Source: Acinetobacter terrestris (GTDB lineage Bacteria; Pseudomonadota; Gammaproteobacteria; Pseudomonadales; Moraxellaceae). Taken from it: a stretch of DNA of 64,000 nucleotides. Below are positions 20,955-30,671 of the stretch, in pieces. A model generated the notes under the pieces. It was not told where the DNA came from. It ran no database searches and worked only from the letters and a program-made list of their open reading frames with translations. Where the stretch lies: the NCBI RefSeq assembly GCF_004331155.1, contig NZ_SJNZ01000001.1:62001-126000 (forward strand). The letters are read 5' to 3'. The position numbers were made by a program, and so were the translations under genes. How positions within the stretch are numbered: the stretch's first letter is position 1; every line of letters begins with the position of its first letter.

Positions 20955-21884
20955 TTACTTTAAGCGATCTTCATAATTTTCCAGATTTTGCACTAAAACC
21001 TTTTGCTTCTGCCGTTGCTTGACCAGATGAATTGAACCCTCTAGCACTAGCAATAAAACAGCAAGCCAAATGGGAATATAGGTAAACCATTCTGCTGCTT
21101 CTACCCTTTCACCCAACGCAATGGAGGCAAAAGCCAGCAATACCGGTTCTAAATAGCTTAACAATCCAAATATAACAAAAGGCAAATACCGGCTCGCCAG
21201 AATATAACTCCCTAGTCCCAAGGCACTTAAAAAACCCAATCCTAAAATCGCCCAGATTAAATGGGGAAATTGTCCTATTAAAGCAAAAGAGTCGCTATAC
21301 ACAGTTGCTAAATAAATAGCGACGGGAAGGATTAAAAATAAGTCCCACCAGAAACCGCCCAAGTGGTCAGTTTTAAAAGCACGTCTTAAAAAGAAATAAA
21401 CAGGATAGGCAACGGCAACATAGGCCGTTTCCCAAGCAATACTGCCAATGCGCCATAGTTCATGCCCCACACCGATACTGGCAAAAATCACCGCAGCAAT
21501 CTGCCATTTGGACAGTTTTTCTTTGTAAAGTACACAACCGATGAGCACCATCACCAAGGGGAGCAAAAAATAGCCCAAAGAGACTTCCAAACCCCGTCCG
21601 TTTATTGGTCCCCATAAGAACAACCAAAGCTGGGTGGTGCATAAAAGTGAACTGACGATCAGCCAGATTAAAAAAGTCGGTTGCTTGAAAATCCGTTTAA
21701 AAATTTCCGTGATATGCTTTAAATCACCGGTCCACCACATAAATAAAGTTAAAAATGGCAGTGTGGCCAGCATACGCCAGGCAAAAGTCTGCTCGCTATC
21801 TAAAGGCTTTAAGAATTGGGTGTAGAAATACAAAACCCCAAAAGTGACCGATGCCAATACAGACAAAGCTACGCCTTTATACAT
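20955..21884 (-). CDS. EamA/RarD-type drug/metabolite transporter
   Basis: This 309-residue membrane protein has about ten predicted helices and the two-fold EamA (DMT superfamily) architecture. Features include FYTQFLKPLDSEQTFAWRML near the N-terminus and the GYFLLPLVMVLIGCVLYKEK helix pair. These resemble RarD proteins, whose substrate is unknown (E. coli RarD was named for chloramphenicol phenotypes). The C-terminus has a charged tail. It is not obviously in an operon. Confidence 0.82.
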   Translation of the reverse strand: MYKGVALSVLASVTFGVLYFYTQFLKPLDSEQTFAWRMLATLPFLTLFMWWTGDLKHITEIFKRIFKQPTFLIWLIVSSLLCTTQLWLFLWGPINGRGLEVSLGYFLLPLVMVLIGCVLYKEKLSKWQIAAVIFASIGVGHELWRIGSIAWETAYVAVAYPVYFFLRRAFKTDHLGGFWWDLFLILPVAIYLATVYSDSFALIGQFPHLIWAILGLGFLSALGLGSYILASRYLPFVIFGLLSYLEPVLLAFASIALGERVEAAEWFTYIPIWLAVLLLVLEGSIHLVKQRQKQKVLVQNLENYEDRLK

Positions 21885-21972
21885 TTTGTATCTCTGGATT
21901 TATCTCGCCTGCATTATAAACATGACACGCCAAGAAAACTTGAAAATTCATCCTTCATATTGACCATCCAAT

Positions 21973-21998
21973 AAAAAACCATGCCGAAGCATGGTTTA
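21973..21998 (-). terminator. Terminator after the lipocalin gene
   Basis: AAACCATGC / GCATGGTTT with a TTCG loop on the minus strand, followed by T residues, 20 nt past the lipocalin stop. Confidence 0.8.
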
Positions 21999-22017
21999 AT
22001 CACTCATTCTTTTAAGC

Positions 22018-22605
22018 TTATTTCTGGGTCTGCTTGGTATAAATCACATCACTAATGTCATAGCCTATCGATTGGGCATAATCCAGATATTCCTTGACCA
22101 CTGCTTGATCCGGGTGTGCTGAACGGGACAATACCCACAGATATCTACGGCGTGGCTCACCGATCAACACGGTTTGATAAGCATCGTCAATTTTTAGAAC
22201 CCAGTAATCCCCACGTCCTACCGGCAACCAGCGAACAGATTCCGGCAAGAAACTGACTTTCAGCTTGGTATTAAAGGGCGCATTTTGAATGAATGCCTCG
22301 CCGACAGAATGGTTTAATTTTCCATCTTTACTATAGCAACGGTTATCTACACCAATATTGCCATTTTCATTGAGCGTATAGGTCGCAGATACATCACGGT
22401 CACACTTGTTTTGGAAGTACATAGGCTTGCGCGCAACTTCATACCAAACGCCTAAATATTTATCTAATTCGACTTTTTCAACGGTGGCTAAGGACTTGGT
22501 TTGTGCATAAGCCATGGTTGCCATACCCAAGCCAATCAGCACCGCGCCACCCAACGCAATTTTAGCCAGTTTAAAGCCGGCTTTAGGAAGATCATTCGTT
22601 GTCAT
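22018..22605 (-). CDS. Lipocalin family protein (Blc-like)
   Basis: This 195-residue bacterial lipocalin probably binds lipids or other hydrophobic ligands at the cell envelope. The lipocalin signature LGVWYEVARKPMYFQ is at about residues 47-61, and the C-terminal IGEPRRRYLWVLSR segment is conserved. An N-terminal hydrophobic stretch (KIALGGAVLIGLGMATMAYA) is a signal peptide or anchor. There is no lipobox cysteine, unlike E. coli Blc. The ATG at 22605 has an AGAAAGGG seven bases upstream, so it was preferred to the TTG at 22626. Confidence 0.85.
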   Translation of the reverse strand: MTTNDLPKAGFKLAKIALGGAVLIGLGMATMAYAQTKSLATVEKVELDKYLGVWYEVARKPMYFQNKCDRDVSATYTLNENGNIGVDNRCYSKDGKLNHSVGEAFIQNAPFNTKLKVSFLPESVRWLPVGRGDYWVLKIDDAYQTVLIGEPRRRYLWVLSRSAHPDQAVVKEYLDYAQSIGYDISDVIYTKQTQK

Positions 22606-22751
22606 AAAGCTACCCTTTCTAGTCAAAATTTAAGAATTATTTCAAAGTTATAGTGAGTCTCCAATTAAAAATAACCCATTCCAACTTATTGATACTGTAG
22701 TGTTATGTAATGATTTTGCAGTAAAAAATTACTTTTTCAACGAATTTACAC

Positions 22752-24776
22752 CTAACTTAACATCTGTGCTTTTAAGCGAACAATCTCATCACGCAGTCGT
22801 GCTGCCTGCTCAAACTGCAATTCTTTCGATGCTTTCAACATCTCTTTTTCCAGTTTGGACATGTGTTTCGCCAGCAACTTAGGATCGGCCAGAATATGAC
22901 GCTCATCCGCACTTAAAGCGCGTGCCTGATCCGAGATATTCTCATCAATCTGATCATCAGTCAGCACTTCACCGGTATCAATATCCTTATTGTTTTGACG
23001 TTTAGTACTGCGTGGCGTAATGCCATGCAATTCATTAAACTCGATCTGCTTGGCACGACGTCGGTCGGTTTCATCAATCGCTTTTCGCATGGAATCGGTA
23101 ATACGATCAGCATACAAAATTGCTTTACCCTTCACATTACGCGCGGCACGACCAATGGTCTGAATCAGTGAGCGCTCAGAACGCAAGAAGCCTTCTTTGT
23201 CTGCATCCAGAATCGCCACCAAAGATACTTCTGGCATATCCAGACCTTCACGTAACAGGTTAATGCCGACCAATACATCATGCACACCGGAACGTAATTC
23301 ATGAATAATCTTCACCCGTTCTACGGTATCGATATCTGAATGTAAATAAGCGACTTTTATCCCATATTCCTTTAAATATGAAGTTAAATCTTCTGCCATA
23401 CGCTTGGTTAGTGTGGTGATCAAAACACGCTCATCAATATCTTTACGCAAATTGATTTCTGAAAGCACGTCATCGACTTGGGTCAATACTGGACGAATTT
23501 CAATTTCAGGATCGACCAGACCGGTAGGACGAACCACCTGTTCTGCAATTTGCACAGATCTTTCCAGCTCATATTTTGCCGGGGTTGCGCTGACATAAAT
23601 GGTGGTCGGAACGATACGCTGCCATTCTTCAAACTGCATTGGGCGGTTATCCAGCGCACTCGGTAAACGGAAACCATAATTGACCAGGTTTTCTTTACGC
23701 GAACGGTCACCTTTATACATCGCACCAATTTGCGGAACCGTGACATGCGATTCATCAATAATCAGTAAAGCATCGTCAGGAATATAGTCGAATAAGGTCG
23801 GTGGTGCTTCACCCGATGGACGACCTGACAAATGACGCGAATAGTTTTCAATACCGTTGGTATAGCCCAACTGCTGCATCATTTCCAGATCATAACGGGT
23901 GCGCTGTTCAATCCGTTGTGCTTCTAATAATTTGTCATGCTCGCGAAAGAACACCAAGCGCTCTTTCAGTTCTTCACGAATGGTACCGATAGCACGCTGC
24001 AAGTTGTCTTTCGGGGTCACATAATGACTTTTTGGATAAATGGTGACACGCGGTACTTTACGTACCATTTTTCCGGTTAAGGGATCGAACCAGCGAATGG
24101 AATCCACTTCATCGTCAAACAGTTCAATACGAATCGCATCCTGATCGGATTCGGCCGGAAAAATATCCATGATTTCACCGCGAATACGATAAGTACCACG
24201 TAAAAATTCGAGTTCATTGCGGGTATATTGCATCTCGACCAGACGGCGAATAATGTCATCACGACTAATTCGATCACCCTGTACAATATGCAGCAGCATG
24301 CTCATATAGGCGTTTGGATCACCCAAACCATAAATGGCAGAAACGGAAGCCACAATAATGGCATCGCGACGTTCTAGTAATGAACGCGTGGCCGAAAGAC
24401 GCATTTGATCAATATGATCATTAATGGCAGAATCTTTTTCAATAAAAGTATCGGAAGACGGCACATAGGCTTCCGGCTGATAGTAGTCATAATAACTGAC
24501 AAAATATTCAACCGCATTATTCGGGAAAAATGACTTAAATTCGCCGTACAACTGTGCAGCCAAGGTTTTGTTGTGCGCCATAACAATCGTCGGGCGTTGG
24601 GTCCGGGCAATGACATTGGCCATGGTATAGGTTTTCCCCGAGCCCGTTACCCCCAATAGCAACTGGTCGTGATAGCCTTTTTCAATACCACTGACCAGTT
24701 TCTCAATGGCTTGCGGCTGATCACCCGCAGGTTGATAGCTGGTCACTAACTCAAAAGGTTGTTGACTATCCGACAT
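22752..24776 (-). CDS. uvrB: Excinuclease ABC subunit B
   Basis: This 674-residue helicase-like damage-verification subunit of nucleotide excision repair cooperates with UvrA and UvrC. Walker A GVTGSGKT is at residues 42-49. The beta-hairpin region with [10 protein letters not shown] follows at about 95-104, and helicase motif VI-like [11 protein letters not shown] near residue 535. A C-terminal UVR domain ([19 protein letters not shown]) completes it. No LexA-type SOS box is recognisable upstream, consistent with the lack of LexA known for Acinetobacter. Confidence 0.97.
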   Translation of the reverse strand: MSDSQQPFELVTSYQPAGDQPQAIEKLVSGIEKGYHDQLLLGVTGSGKTYTMANVIARTQRPTIVMAHNKTLAAQLYGEFKSFFPNNAVEYFVSYYDYYQPEAYVPSSDTFIEKDSAINDHIDQMRLSATRSLLERRDAIIVASVSAIYGLGDPNAYMSMLLHIVQGDRISRDDIIRRLVEMQYTRNELEFLRGTYRIRGEIMDIFPAESDQDAIRIELFDDEVDSIRWFDPLTGKMVRKVPRVTIYPKSHYVTPKDNLQRAIGTIREELKERLVFFREHDKLLEAQRIEQRTRYDLEMMQQLGYTNGIENYSRHLSGRPSGEAPPTLFDYIPDDALLIIDESHVTVPQIGAMYKGDRSRKENLVNYGFRLPSALDNRPMQFEEWQRIVPTTIYVSATPAKYELERSVQIAEQVVRPTGLVDPEIEIRPVLTQVDDVLSEINLRKDIDERVLITTLTKRMAEDLTSYLKEYGIKVAYLHSDIDTVERVKIIHELRSGVHDVLVGINLLREGLDMPEVSLVAILDADKEGFLRSERSLIQTIGRAARNVKGKAILYADRITDSMRKAIDETDRRRAKQIEFNELHGITPRSTKRQNNKDIDTGEVLTDDQIDENISDQARALSADERHILADPKLLAKHMSKLEKEMLKASKELQFEQAARLRDEIVRLKAQMLS

Positions 24777-25103
24777 GTTTTTCAGCTTCTATACAATAAT
24801 ACAATTCCAATAATATGAGGGCTAAAGCTCAACATGCAATATCGGGATATTTATATTTGTATATTTCACCACTTTAGATGTTTTATATTTTCCTTTTTCT
24901 TTTTTATGTCTTAATAGTTTTAAACCACCAGAATAAAGTCTGGTTCCTAAATCAGTTTTTATGAGCAAATATGCTTGAAATAAGTGAAGAATTTGACCTT
25001 TATTTATGATCTGTAGGCTAAATTTAAAAATACTGATCTTTCACTTGACCATCCGCTATTTCAATTGCAACATGAATGAAAGACCATACGATTGTATTCG
25101 CCT
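24777..25103. other. Divergent intergenic region upstream of uvrB
   Basis: This 327-nt AT-rich spacer lies between divergent genes. It should hold the promoters of uvrB and the macro-domain-like gene. No ORF, repeat or recognisable operator was seen. Confidence 0.45.
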
Positions 25104-25892
25104 ATGTCATATCACTATCACGATGAAAATATTGTAAAAAGCTTGCCTGAAGATACTGTGTTTGTTTTTGGCAGCAATATGGCAGGACTGCATGCAGGTG
25201 GAGCTGCACGTACTGCGCTTGAGCACTTTGGTGCAGTTTCAGGTGTCGGTCGCGGCTGGTCAGGCCAAAGCTATGCCATTCCGACCATGAATGAGCATTT
25301 GCAACAAATGCCCTTGTCGCAAATTCAGCACTATATTGATGATTTCAAGATTTACACCAAAAACCATCCCAAGATGACTTACTTCATCACCTCAGTAGGT
25401 TGTGGTATTGCAGGTTACAAAACTGAAGAAATTGCGCCGATGTTTAAGGGCATTTCACATAATGTGATTTTACCCAATTCATTCCGTCCTTTTGTAGAAA
25501 GAGCCTTACCAAAACTGACCCGGCATTTCTTAAGAACTGTTTTTAACGACGAAGTGATTTTTTCCACCCGTGATGATGAGGTGATTACTAGCCTCGATTT
25601 ATCTGAAAATGAAAAAAGTGCCGCAAGAATTATTTTAAATACAGAAATCTATCCAACCGATAGCAATGGCCGTGATCGTAGTTTTGAAATTTCAGATATT
25701 TTACATGTTCTAAATGGCAAAATATTTGAATGGCAAAACAACTCTGAAGGTCCGATGATGTTTGGTGGCGTGATTTTAGCTTTGCTTGAACTGTACAATA
25801 TTAATGAAAAAGATTTTATTGATGTTTGGCTAGGGGAACGGGAAATTCCTGCCCCAAAACCAGAAAATAAAGCACGCAGAAAAAATCGCTAA
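25104..25892 (+). CDS. Macro-domain-like uncharacterised protein
   Basis: I cannot assign a function to this 262-residue protein. The N-terminal half has a glycine-rich pattern VFVFGSNMAGLHAGGAARTA (about residues 18-37), then GVGRGWSGQSYAIPTM and YFITSVGCGIAGYKTEEIAPMF. It resembles a family I recall annotated as A1S_2505 phage non-structural protein, with a look reminiscent of ADP-ribose-binding macro domains. The C-terminal third (about 160-262) is polar and ends in a basic tail, KPENKARRKNR. There are no phage genes nearby. A TTG start at 25092 would add four residues. Confidence 0.6.
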   Translation: MSYHYHDENIVKSLPEDTVFVFGSNMAGLHAGGAARTALEHFGAVSGVGRGWSGQSYAIPTMNEHLQQMPLSQIQHYIDDFKIYTKNHPKMTYFITSVGCGIAGYKTEEIAPMFKGISHNVILPNSFRPFVERALPKLTRHFLRTVFNDEVIFSTRDDEVITSLDLSENEKSAARIILNTEIYPTDSNGRDRSFEISDILHVLNGKIFEWQNNSEGPMMFGGVILALLELYNINEKDFIDVWLGEREIPAPKPENKARRKNR

Positions 25893-25914
25893 TTTTTAAT
25901 CTCGCTTAACAAAA

Positions 25915-25941
25915 GCCAATTTATAAAATTGGCTTTTTAAT
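25915..25941 (+). terminator. Terminator after the macro-domain-like gene
   Basis: AAAAGCCAATTT / AAATTGGCTTTT with a 3-nt loop and trailing T residues, about 20 nt past the stop. Confidence 0.85.
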
Positions 25942-26074
25942 GATGGGATTAAACATTTTATGATTCAATTGTCATTAATAAAAATTATTAATTTACTTAT
26001 CACATTATTTTAAAATCATTTTTTTCATTCTATACTGCATTCTTAAATTTAAATAAAAATGATGAGCTCGTGTA

Positions 26075-27532
26075 ATGGAAATGTTGGATTCTCCTTTTTT
26101 TGAATTATCACCCATTGCCATGTGGCTTGAAGACTACAGCGAAGTTAAAAAACAATTTGATCTCTGGCGTGAACAGGGCGTCGAAAATCTGTTAGATTTT
26201 CTACAACAAGATGAATCCCGAATACTTGAATGTGCAAGAAAAATTAAATTATTAAAAGTAAATTCTAAAACTCTGGAACTGTATCAAGCCCGGGACTTTG
26301 AGCATTTACACCAAAATCTTGATCTGGTCTTTAAACAAGACATGAGCAAAACCCATGTCAAGGAACTGCTTGCCTTATGGAATGGCGAAACCCAGTTTTC
26401 CAATTCCGCAGTGAACTATACCCTGACAGGCGTACGTCTGGATATCCAGCTCAAAGGCATTGTACTGCCGCAACATGAACACGATTTATCGCTGCTGTTA
26501 ATTACCACTGAAGATATTACTTCTTATACCGAAGCTTGCCGTCTTGAAGAAAAAAGCCGACACCTCGCGGAAGCCCGCTTTATTTATTCTCCTACATCAC
26601 TCTGGGTGGAAGATTTCAGCCGGATCAAAGTTAAATTAGATAGATTACGGGATTTGGGTATTGAAGACTTTCCGACTTTTTTAGATGTGCATAATGAGTT
26701 TGTCTATGAGTGCATTAAAGATATTCTGATCATTGATGTCAATCAGGCCACACTGGAATTATTTGGCGCACCGAATAAAGACGTATTATTTCAAAACATG
26801 CATAAAGTTTTTGCTCAGGAAATGACCCAAACCTTTCGAGAGCAATTAATTGAACTGTGGAATGGCAATATTCATCATCAGCGTGAAGCCGTGAATTATG
26901 CGCTCGATGGCAGCGTCCGCCACGTCCTGCTGCAATTTACCGTATTCCCCGATTATCTGGATAACTGGGGAATGGTTCAGGTTGCACTCACCGATATCAC
27001 CGCGCGTAAAAAAGCTGAAAAATATCTGGAATATTTAGGCAAGCACGACGTGCTGACCAAACTGTATAACCGTTCTTTTTATACAACTGAATTAAATCGT
27101 TTACAACGTAATAGACAGCGTCCTGTGTCCTGTATTTTTATAGATATGAACGGATTAAAAGAACTGAATGACAGTTTAGGTCATGATGCCGGCGATAGTT
27201 TATTGCAACGTATGGGCAACGTCTTGAATCAGGTGGTTCAGCAAACCCTGTATACGGCCTGCCGGATTGGTGGCGACGAGTTTGTCATATTGTTGCCGGG
27301 TGCTGATGAAGCAGCGCTACAAAACTGTTTGCAAAGCCTGCAAGAACTTTTATTAGTAGATAACCAGTTTTATTCCACTCAACCGATTAGCCTGTCGATG
27401 GGTTATGCGACCAATTATGCGGATGAACGCATGGAAGACATGCTAAAACGTGCTGACATGGCGATGTATCAGGACAAAAGAAATTATTATCTGAACCACA
27501 ATAGAAGAAAACCGACAGCCAATGATATTTAA
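26075..27532 (+). CDS. Diguanylate cyclase with duplicated PAS-like sensor modules
   Basis: This 485-residue protein probably makes cyclic di-GMP. The GGDEF domain (about 320-480) has the active-site GGDEF at 399-403 and a metal-binding Asp357 in FIDMNGLKELND. The four positions of the RxxD inhibitory site read QTLY, so product inhibition through that site is unlikely. The N-terminus holds two PAS-like modules related to each other: SPIAMW/SPTSLW, LWNG/LWNG and DIT/DIT recur exactly 160 residues apart. No membrane helix is evident, so the sensor is probably cytoplasmic. Ligand unknown. Confidence 0.9.
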   Translation: MEMLDSPFFELSPIAMWLEDYSEVKKQFDLWREQGVENLLDFLQQDESRILECARKIKLLKVNSKTLELYQARDFEHLHQNLDLVFKQDMSKTHVKELLALWNGETQFSNSAVNYTLTGVRLDIQLKGIVLPQHEHDLSLLLITTEDITSYTEACRLEEKSRHLAEARFIYSPTSLWVEDFSRIKVKLDRLRDLGIEDFPTFLDVHNEFVYECIKDILIIDVNQATLELFGAPNKDVLFQNMHKVFAQEMTQTFREQLIELWNGNIHHQREAVNYALDGSVRHVLLQFTVFPDYLDNWGMVQVALTDITARKKAEKYLEYLGKHDVLTKLYNRSFYTTELNRLQRNRQRPVSCIFIDMNGLKELNDSLGHDAGDSLLQRMGNVLNQVVQQTLYTACRIGGDEFVILLPGADEAALQNCLQSLQELLLVDNQFYSTQPISLSMGYATNYADERMEDMLKRADMAMYQDKRNYYLNHNRRKPTANDI

Positions 27533-27575
27533 TGAATCAACGTGGATCGGGTTACTCAAATAAAAAAGTCATAAT

Positions 27576-27609
27576 AAAAAAAGCCATGGCTAAAACCATG
27601 GCTTTTTTT
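27576..27609. terminator. Bidirectional terminator between the GGDEF gene and a small basic protein gene
   Basis: AAAAAAGCCATGG / CCATGGCTTTTTTT with a CTAAAA loop. It has T runs on both strands and sits between convergent genes. Confidence 0.9.
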
Positions 27610-27619
27610 ATTTGAAAGC

Positions 27620-27799
27620 TTAGCGCTTTCCCATCGAACGGCGTGTACCGCGAGGTGGCATCCAGGTACGGTCAGCATAACGCTGTGGACGTGGACGCAG
27701 TTCTTCTAACACTTCATCCGCATTTTGCTCATTCTCTTTTTTAATCGGGAAAGGCAAATTGACCAATGGTTTTTTCTTGGGAGTATTTTGGGTGCTCAT
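27620..27799 (-). CDS. Small basic protein of unknown function
   Basis: This polar protein of about 59 residues is rich in Lys, Arg and Pro, with RPRPQRYADRTWMPPRGTRR near the C-terminus. It has no signal peptide or membrane segment. I recognise no domain. Support for its being real comes from its position right before a strong terminator, normal codon use and absence of a competing frame. The ATG at 27799 was chosen. An in-frame GTG three codons earlier (27808) is possible, and neither has a strong ribosome binding site. Confidence 0.55.
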   Translation of the reverse strand: MSTQNTPKKKPLVNLPFPIKKENEQNADEVLEELRPRPQRYADRTWMPPRGTRRSMGKR

Positions 27800-28216
27800 G
27801 TGATTCACTCAAGGATTTCTGAGACATATTGTACGGAAAAATGCCCCCAAGTGCGAGATACGATTTTAGCTGGTTTATATCATCGCTTCTATTCACTGCA
27901 TCAAAGCCACCTCAATAGCAGCTGAATAGTGGTTTATACCACTACAACGGACTTAAAAAACACATCAAAATGCGTTAAAAATATCTAAATATTTGCGTCA
28001 TTATTTTCCATCTTAAACCCTTATAAATTTACCAATAAGCAAAAAAATGAAGTTACAAAAAATTATTTTTATCTATGTTATTGATAACAAATAAGCAAAA
28101 TAATTACAGGAACACAACTAGATTTATATTTTTAAATAACAGTCAGGTGATTTTTCAACCATATAATAAAAATTAGAAAAAAACTTAAAAACGTAAAATG
28201 GACATGGAGTCCCTGA
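27800..28216. other. Intergenic region upstream of the OmpW-family gene
   Basis: This 417-nt spacer is very AT-rich in its right half. It should hold the divergent promoters of the small basic protein and the OmpW-family gene. No ORF or structured element is apparent. Confidence 0.45.
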
Positions 28217-29299
28217 ATGAAAAAGTCGCTACTTTGTATTATGTCGTCTCTTGCTGCTCTACCTGCAATCAGTCATGCCGATTCACCCTATTTTAGTCTA
28301 CAAGATGGTGATGGATTTAAACGCTTTTCTGTTTCTGTTGGTGCACTACATGTCATGCCTCAAGGTAAAGCTCAGCCCTTTCAAGTCAATACTGCAGTTA
28401 AAAATGGTGAAGTTTCCAAAAATGGTGACATTCAAGTCGATACCGTATTAAACAACCTGAATCCCGATGTGGATCAAAAAGCTCTGGCGACAGTATTAAA
28501 GGGATTAGGTTTTCTTACAGGCGGTCAACTCGGTAGTAACCTCAGTGGCAGTGCAAAGATTCAAGGTTTAGAGCAATGGGACAATCCAGGAACCGGCTTA
28601 GAGGCAGATGATGTCACGACTCTTGGCATTATGACCAATTATTTCTTTACCGATCATGTTTCCTTTGAAATGAAAGCGGGCATTCCGCCTAAAGTCGACT
28701 TACAAGGAAAAGGTAAAATTTATGCGCCATTTTCTGCCATTGCCACACCCCAAATTGGCAATTTACCGCTGGAATTCCTCAATATTGATCTGCAAAACGA
28801 TATTTTTATTACCGATTTAGAAGCCAATGGTCCTGCTGCCACAGCACGTGCATGGACACCTGCCTTTGAATTCCAATATCATTTTGGTAAAACCGGAGTC
28901 AATAAATTCCGCCCTTATGTAGGCTTAGGCGTCATGTATGCTTATTTCAATGAGCTGGAAATCAACCCGCGCACCGAACAGGACTTAATTGCGGCAGGCC
29001 ATATGATTGCCAATATTAAAGAAGGCAATGCCGGCGCTTCGCTAGAGGGCAAACTGAGCAAAGCCAATCCTCAAGTTGAACTAGAGGCAACGGATGCCAT
29101 TGCCCCAATCGCAACTGTTGGTTTTACTTATGACTTTAATGACAAGTGGTTTGCGGTTGGTTCAGTTTCCTATGCGCACATGAAAAATGAAACCACCATT
29201 ACCGTGACTGATGCCACTCACGGTGAATTAATCCGCTCTAAGGCCGATATCGAGATTAACCCATTATTGGCTTATGCCGGTGTAGGAATTCGCTTCTAA
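28217..29299 (+). CDS. Enlarged OmpW-family outer membrane protein
   Basis: This 360-residue outer membrane beta-barrel has a signal peptide (MKKSLLCIMSSLAALPAISHA, cut near 21). OmpW features are the FSVSVGALHVMP start, LGIMTNYFFTDHVSFEMKAGIPP, FRPYVGLGVMYAYF and the C-terminal AYAGVGIRF ending in Phe. E. coli OmpW has about 212 residues. The extra sequence lies near residues 42-125 and in a long loop around 250-300, probably outside the barrel. OmpW proteins pass small hydrophobic molecules. A GGAG lies 6-8 nt upstream of the ATG. Confidence 0.85.
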   Translation: MKKSLLCIMSSLAALPAISHADSPYFSLQDGDGFKRFSVSVGALHVMPQGKAQPFQVNTAVKNGEVSKNGDIQVDTVLNNLNPDVDQKALATVLKGLGFLTGGQLGSNLSGSAKIQGLEQWDNPGTGLEADDVTTLGIMTNYFFTDHVSFEMKAGIPPKVDLQGKGKIYAPFSAIATPQIGNLPLEFLNIDLQNDIFITDLEANGPAATARAWTPAFEFQYHFGKTGVNKFRPYVGLGVMYAYFNELEINPRTEQDLIAAGHMIANIKEGNAGASLEGKLSKANPQVELEATDAIAPIATVGFTYDFNDKWFAVGSVSYAHMKNETTITVTDATHGELIRSKADIEINPLLAYAGVGIRF

Positions 29300-29312
29300 A
29301 AGTCTTTTTAAG

Positions 29313-29341
29313 AAAAAGACGGCTTTATGTCGTCTTTTTTT
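29313..29341 (+). terminator. Terminator after the OmpW-family gene
   Basis: AAAAAGACG / CGTCTTTTT with a 9-nt loop and T run, about 14 nt after the stop. Confidence 0.8.
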
Positions 29342-29456
29342 GATTTCATAAAACTTTCTATAACTTAATTTTATCGTTTGTTTAAATTTTATTTAATCGC
29401 TTCCCTATTCGGAATCTAATAACATAGCGACACCGCAATTGCAGCATGGACGACTT

Positions 29457-30671
29457 ATGTCAGATACACGTTTTTCCAAACCTCTTATTTACATGTTAAT
29501 TGGAAGTGCACTGATTCTGGCGTTATCCCTCGGCGTGCGTCATGCTTTCGGTTTATATCTGGTGCCCATGAGCCATGAATTTGGCTGGGGACATAATGTC
29601 TTTAGCCTTGCTATTGCAATGCAGAACCTGATCTGGGGTGCGGTACAGCCCATCACCGGTGCTTTTGCGGATAAATATGGCAGTAAAATTGTCGTTGCTG
29701 TGGGCGGCGCTTTATACAGCATCGGCTTATTGCTTATGGCATTCAGCTCCACAGGCTTAATGCTAAATTTAAGCGTAGGGTTAATCTTGGGTTTAGCCCT
29801 ATCCGCAACCTCTTTTCCAGTGTTACTTTCTGCTGTAGGACGTGCCGCCCATCCTGAAAAGCGCAGCCTTGCAATGGGGATTGCCAGTGCCGCAGGCTCT
29901 TTTGGGCAATTCATCATGTTGCCATCGACCTTACTGCTTTTACAAAATATTGGTTGGTCAGCCGCACTGATCGTCAGTGCTATTTTAATTGCCCTGATTA
30001 TTCCTTTGGCTTGGATGTTAAAAGCACCGATGTATGTCGCTCCCAACGCATCTTCGCTTACCGGCAAGCCCGCTTTAAGCTTTAAACAAATTTTGGTGAT
30101 TGCCAAAAACCATACTCCCTTTTGGTTCCTGGCCTTGGGCTTTTTGGTCTGTGGCTTTCAGGTGGTATTTATTGGGATTCATTTACCGGGTTATCTGATT
30201 GATCATGGATTTAATGCAACCACAGGCACCATTTTCCTGGCCTTAGTCGGTTTATTTAATATAGTCGGGACCTATACTGCAGGTTGGCTGGGCGGAAAAT
30301 ATTCTAAACCTCGCTTATTGATGGGTTTATATGGCTTACGTGGGATCGCCATTATTGGCTTTTTGGCACTGCCTTTAACCACATGGACAATTTATGCTTT
30401 TGGCGTCATTATGGGGTTACTCTGGCTCTCTACCGTACCTTTGACCAATGGCATTGTGGCGAATATGTTCGGGGTTAAATACCTCTCCATGCTCAGTGGC
30501 ATCGTATTTTTTACCCATCAAGTCGGTTCTTTTTTTGGCGGATGGCTCGGTGGTGTCAATCACGACATGACTGGCAACTACAATATGGTGTGGATGTTTT
30601 CGATCCTGCTGAGTCTCTTGGGTATCGTGGTGCATTTCTTCGTCAATGAGGAGGCTGTAATTCATGACTGA
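29457..30671 (+). CDS. MFS transporter
   Basis: This 404-residue transporter of the major facilitator superfamily has 12 predicted helices. The loop 2-3 segment GAFADKYGSKIVVAVGG matches the MFS signature. The N-terminus (SLGVRHAFGLYLVPMSHEFGW) resembles monocarboxylate/oxalate-formate type members. Substrate cannot be assigned. An upstream TTG at 29439 is possible, but the ATG at 29457 gives a normal start. The 3' end overlaps a 44-residue membrane protein gene by 8 bp. Confidence 0.88.
   Translation: MSDTRFSKPLIYMLIGSALILALSLGVRHAFGLYLVPMSHEFGWGHNVFSLAIAMQNLIWGAVQPITGAFADKYGSKIVVAVGGALYSIGLLLMAFSSTGLMLNLSVGLILGLALSATSFPVLLSAVGRAAHPEKRSLAMGIASAAGSFGQFIMLPSTLLLLQNIGWSAALIVSAILIALIIPLAWMLKAPMYVAPNASSLTGKPALSFKQILVIAKNHTPFWFLALGFLVCGFQVVFIGIHLPGYLIDHGFNATTGTIFLALVGLFNIVGTYTAGWLGGKYSKPRLLMGLYGLRGIAIIGFLALPLTTWTIYAFGVIMGLLWLSTVPLTNGIVANMFGVKYLSMLSGIVFFTHQVGSFFGGWLGGVNHDMTGNYNMVWMFSILLSLLGIVVHFFVNEEAVIHD
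30648..30653 (+). promoter_or_regulatory. Ribosome binding site for the overlapping small gene
   Basis: GAGGAG within the MFS coding sequence lies 10 nt before the ATG at 30664. It supports translation of the overlapping 44-residue ORF. Confidence 0.6.
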
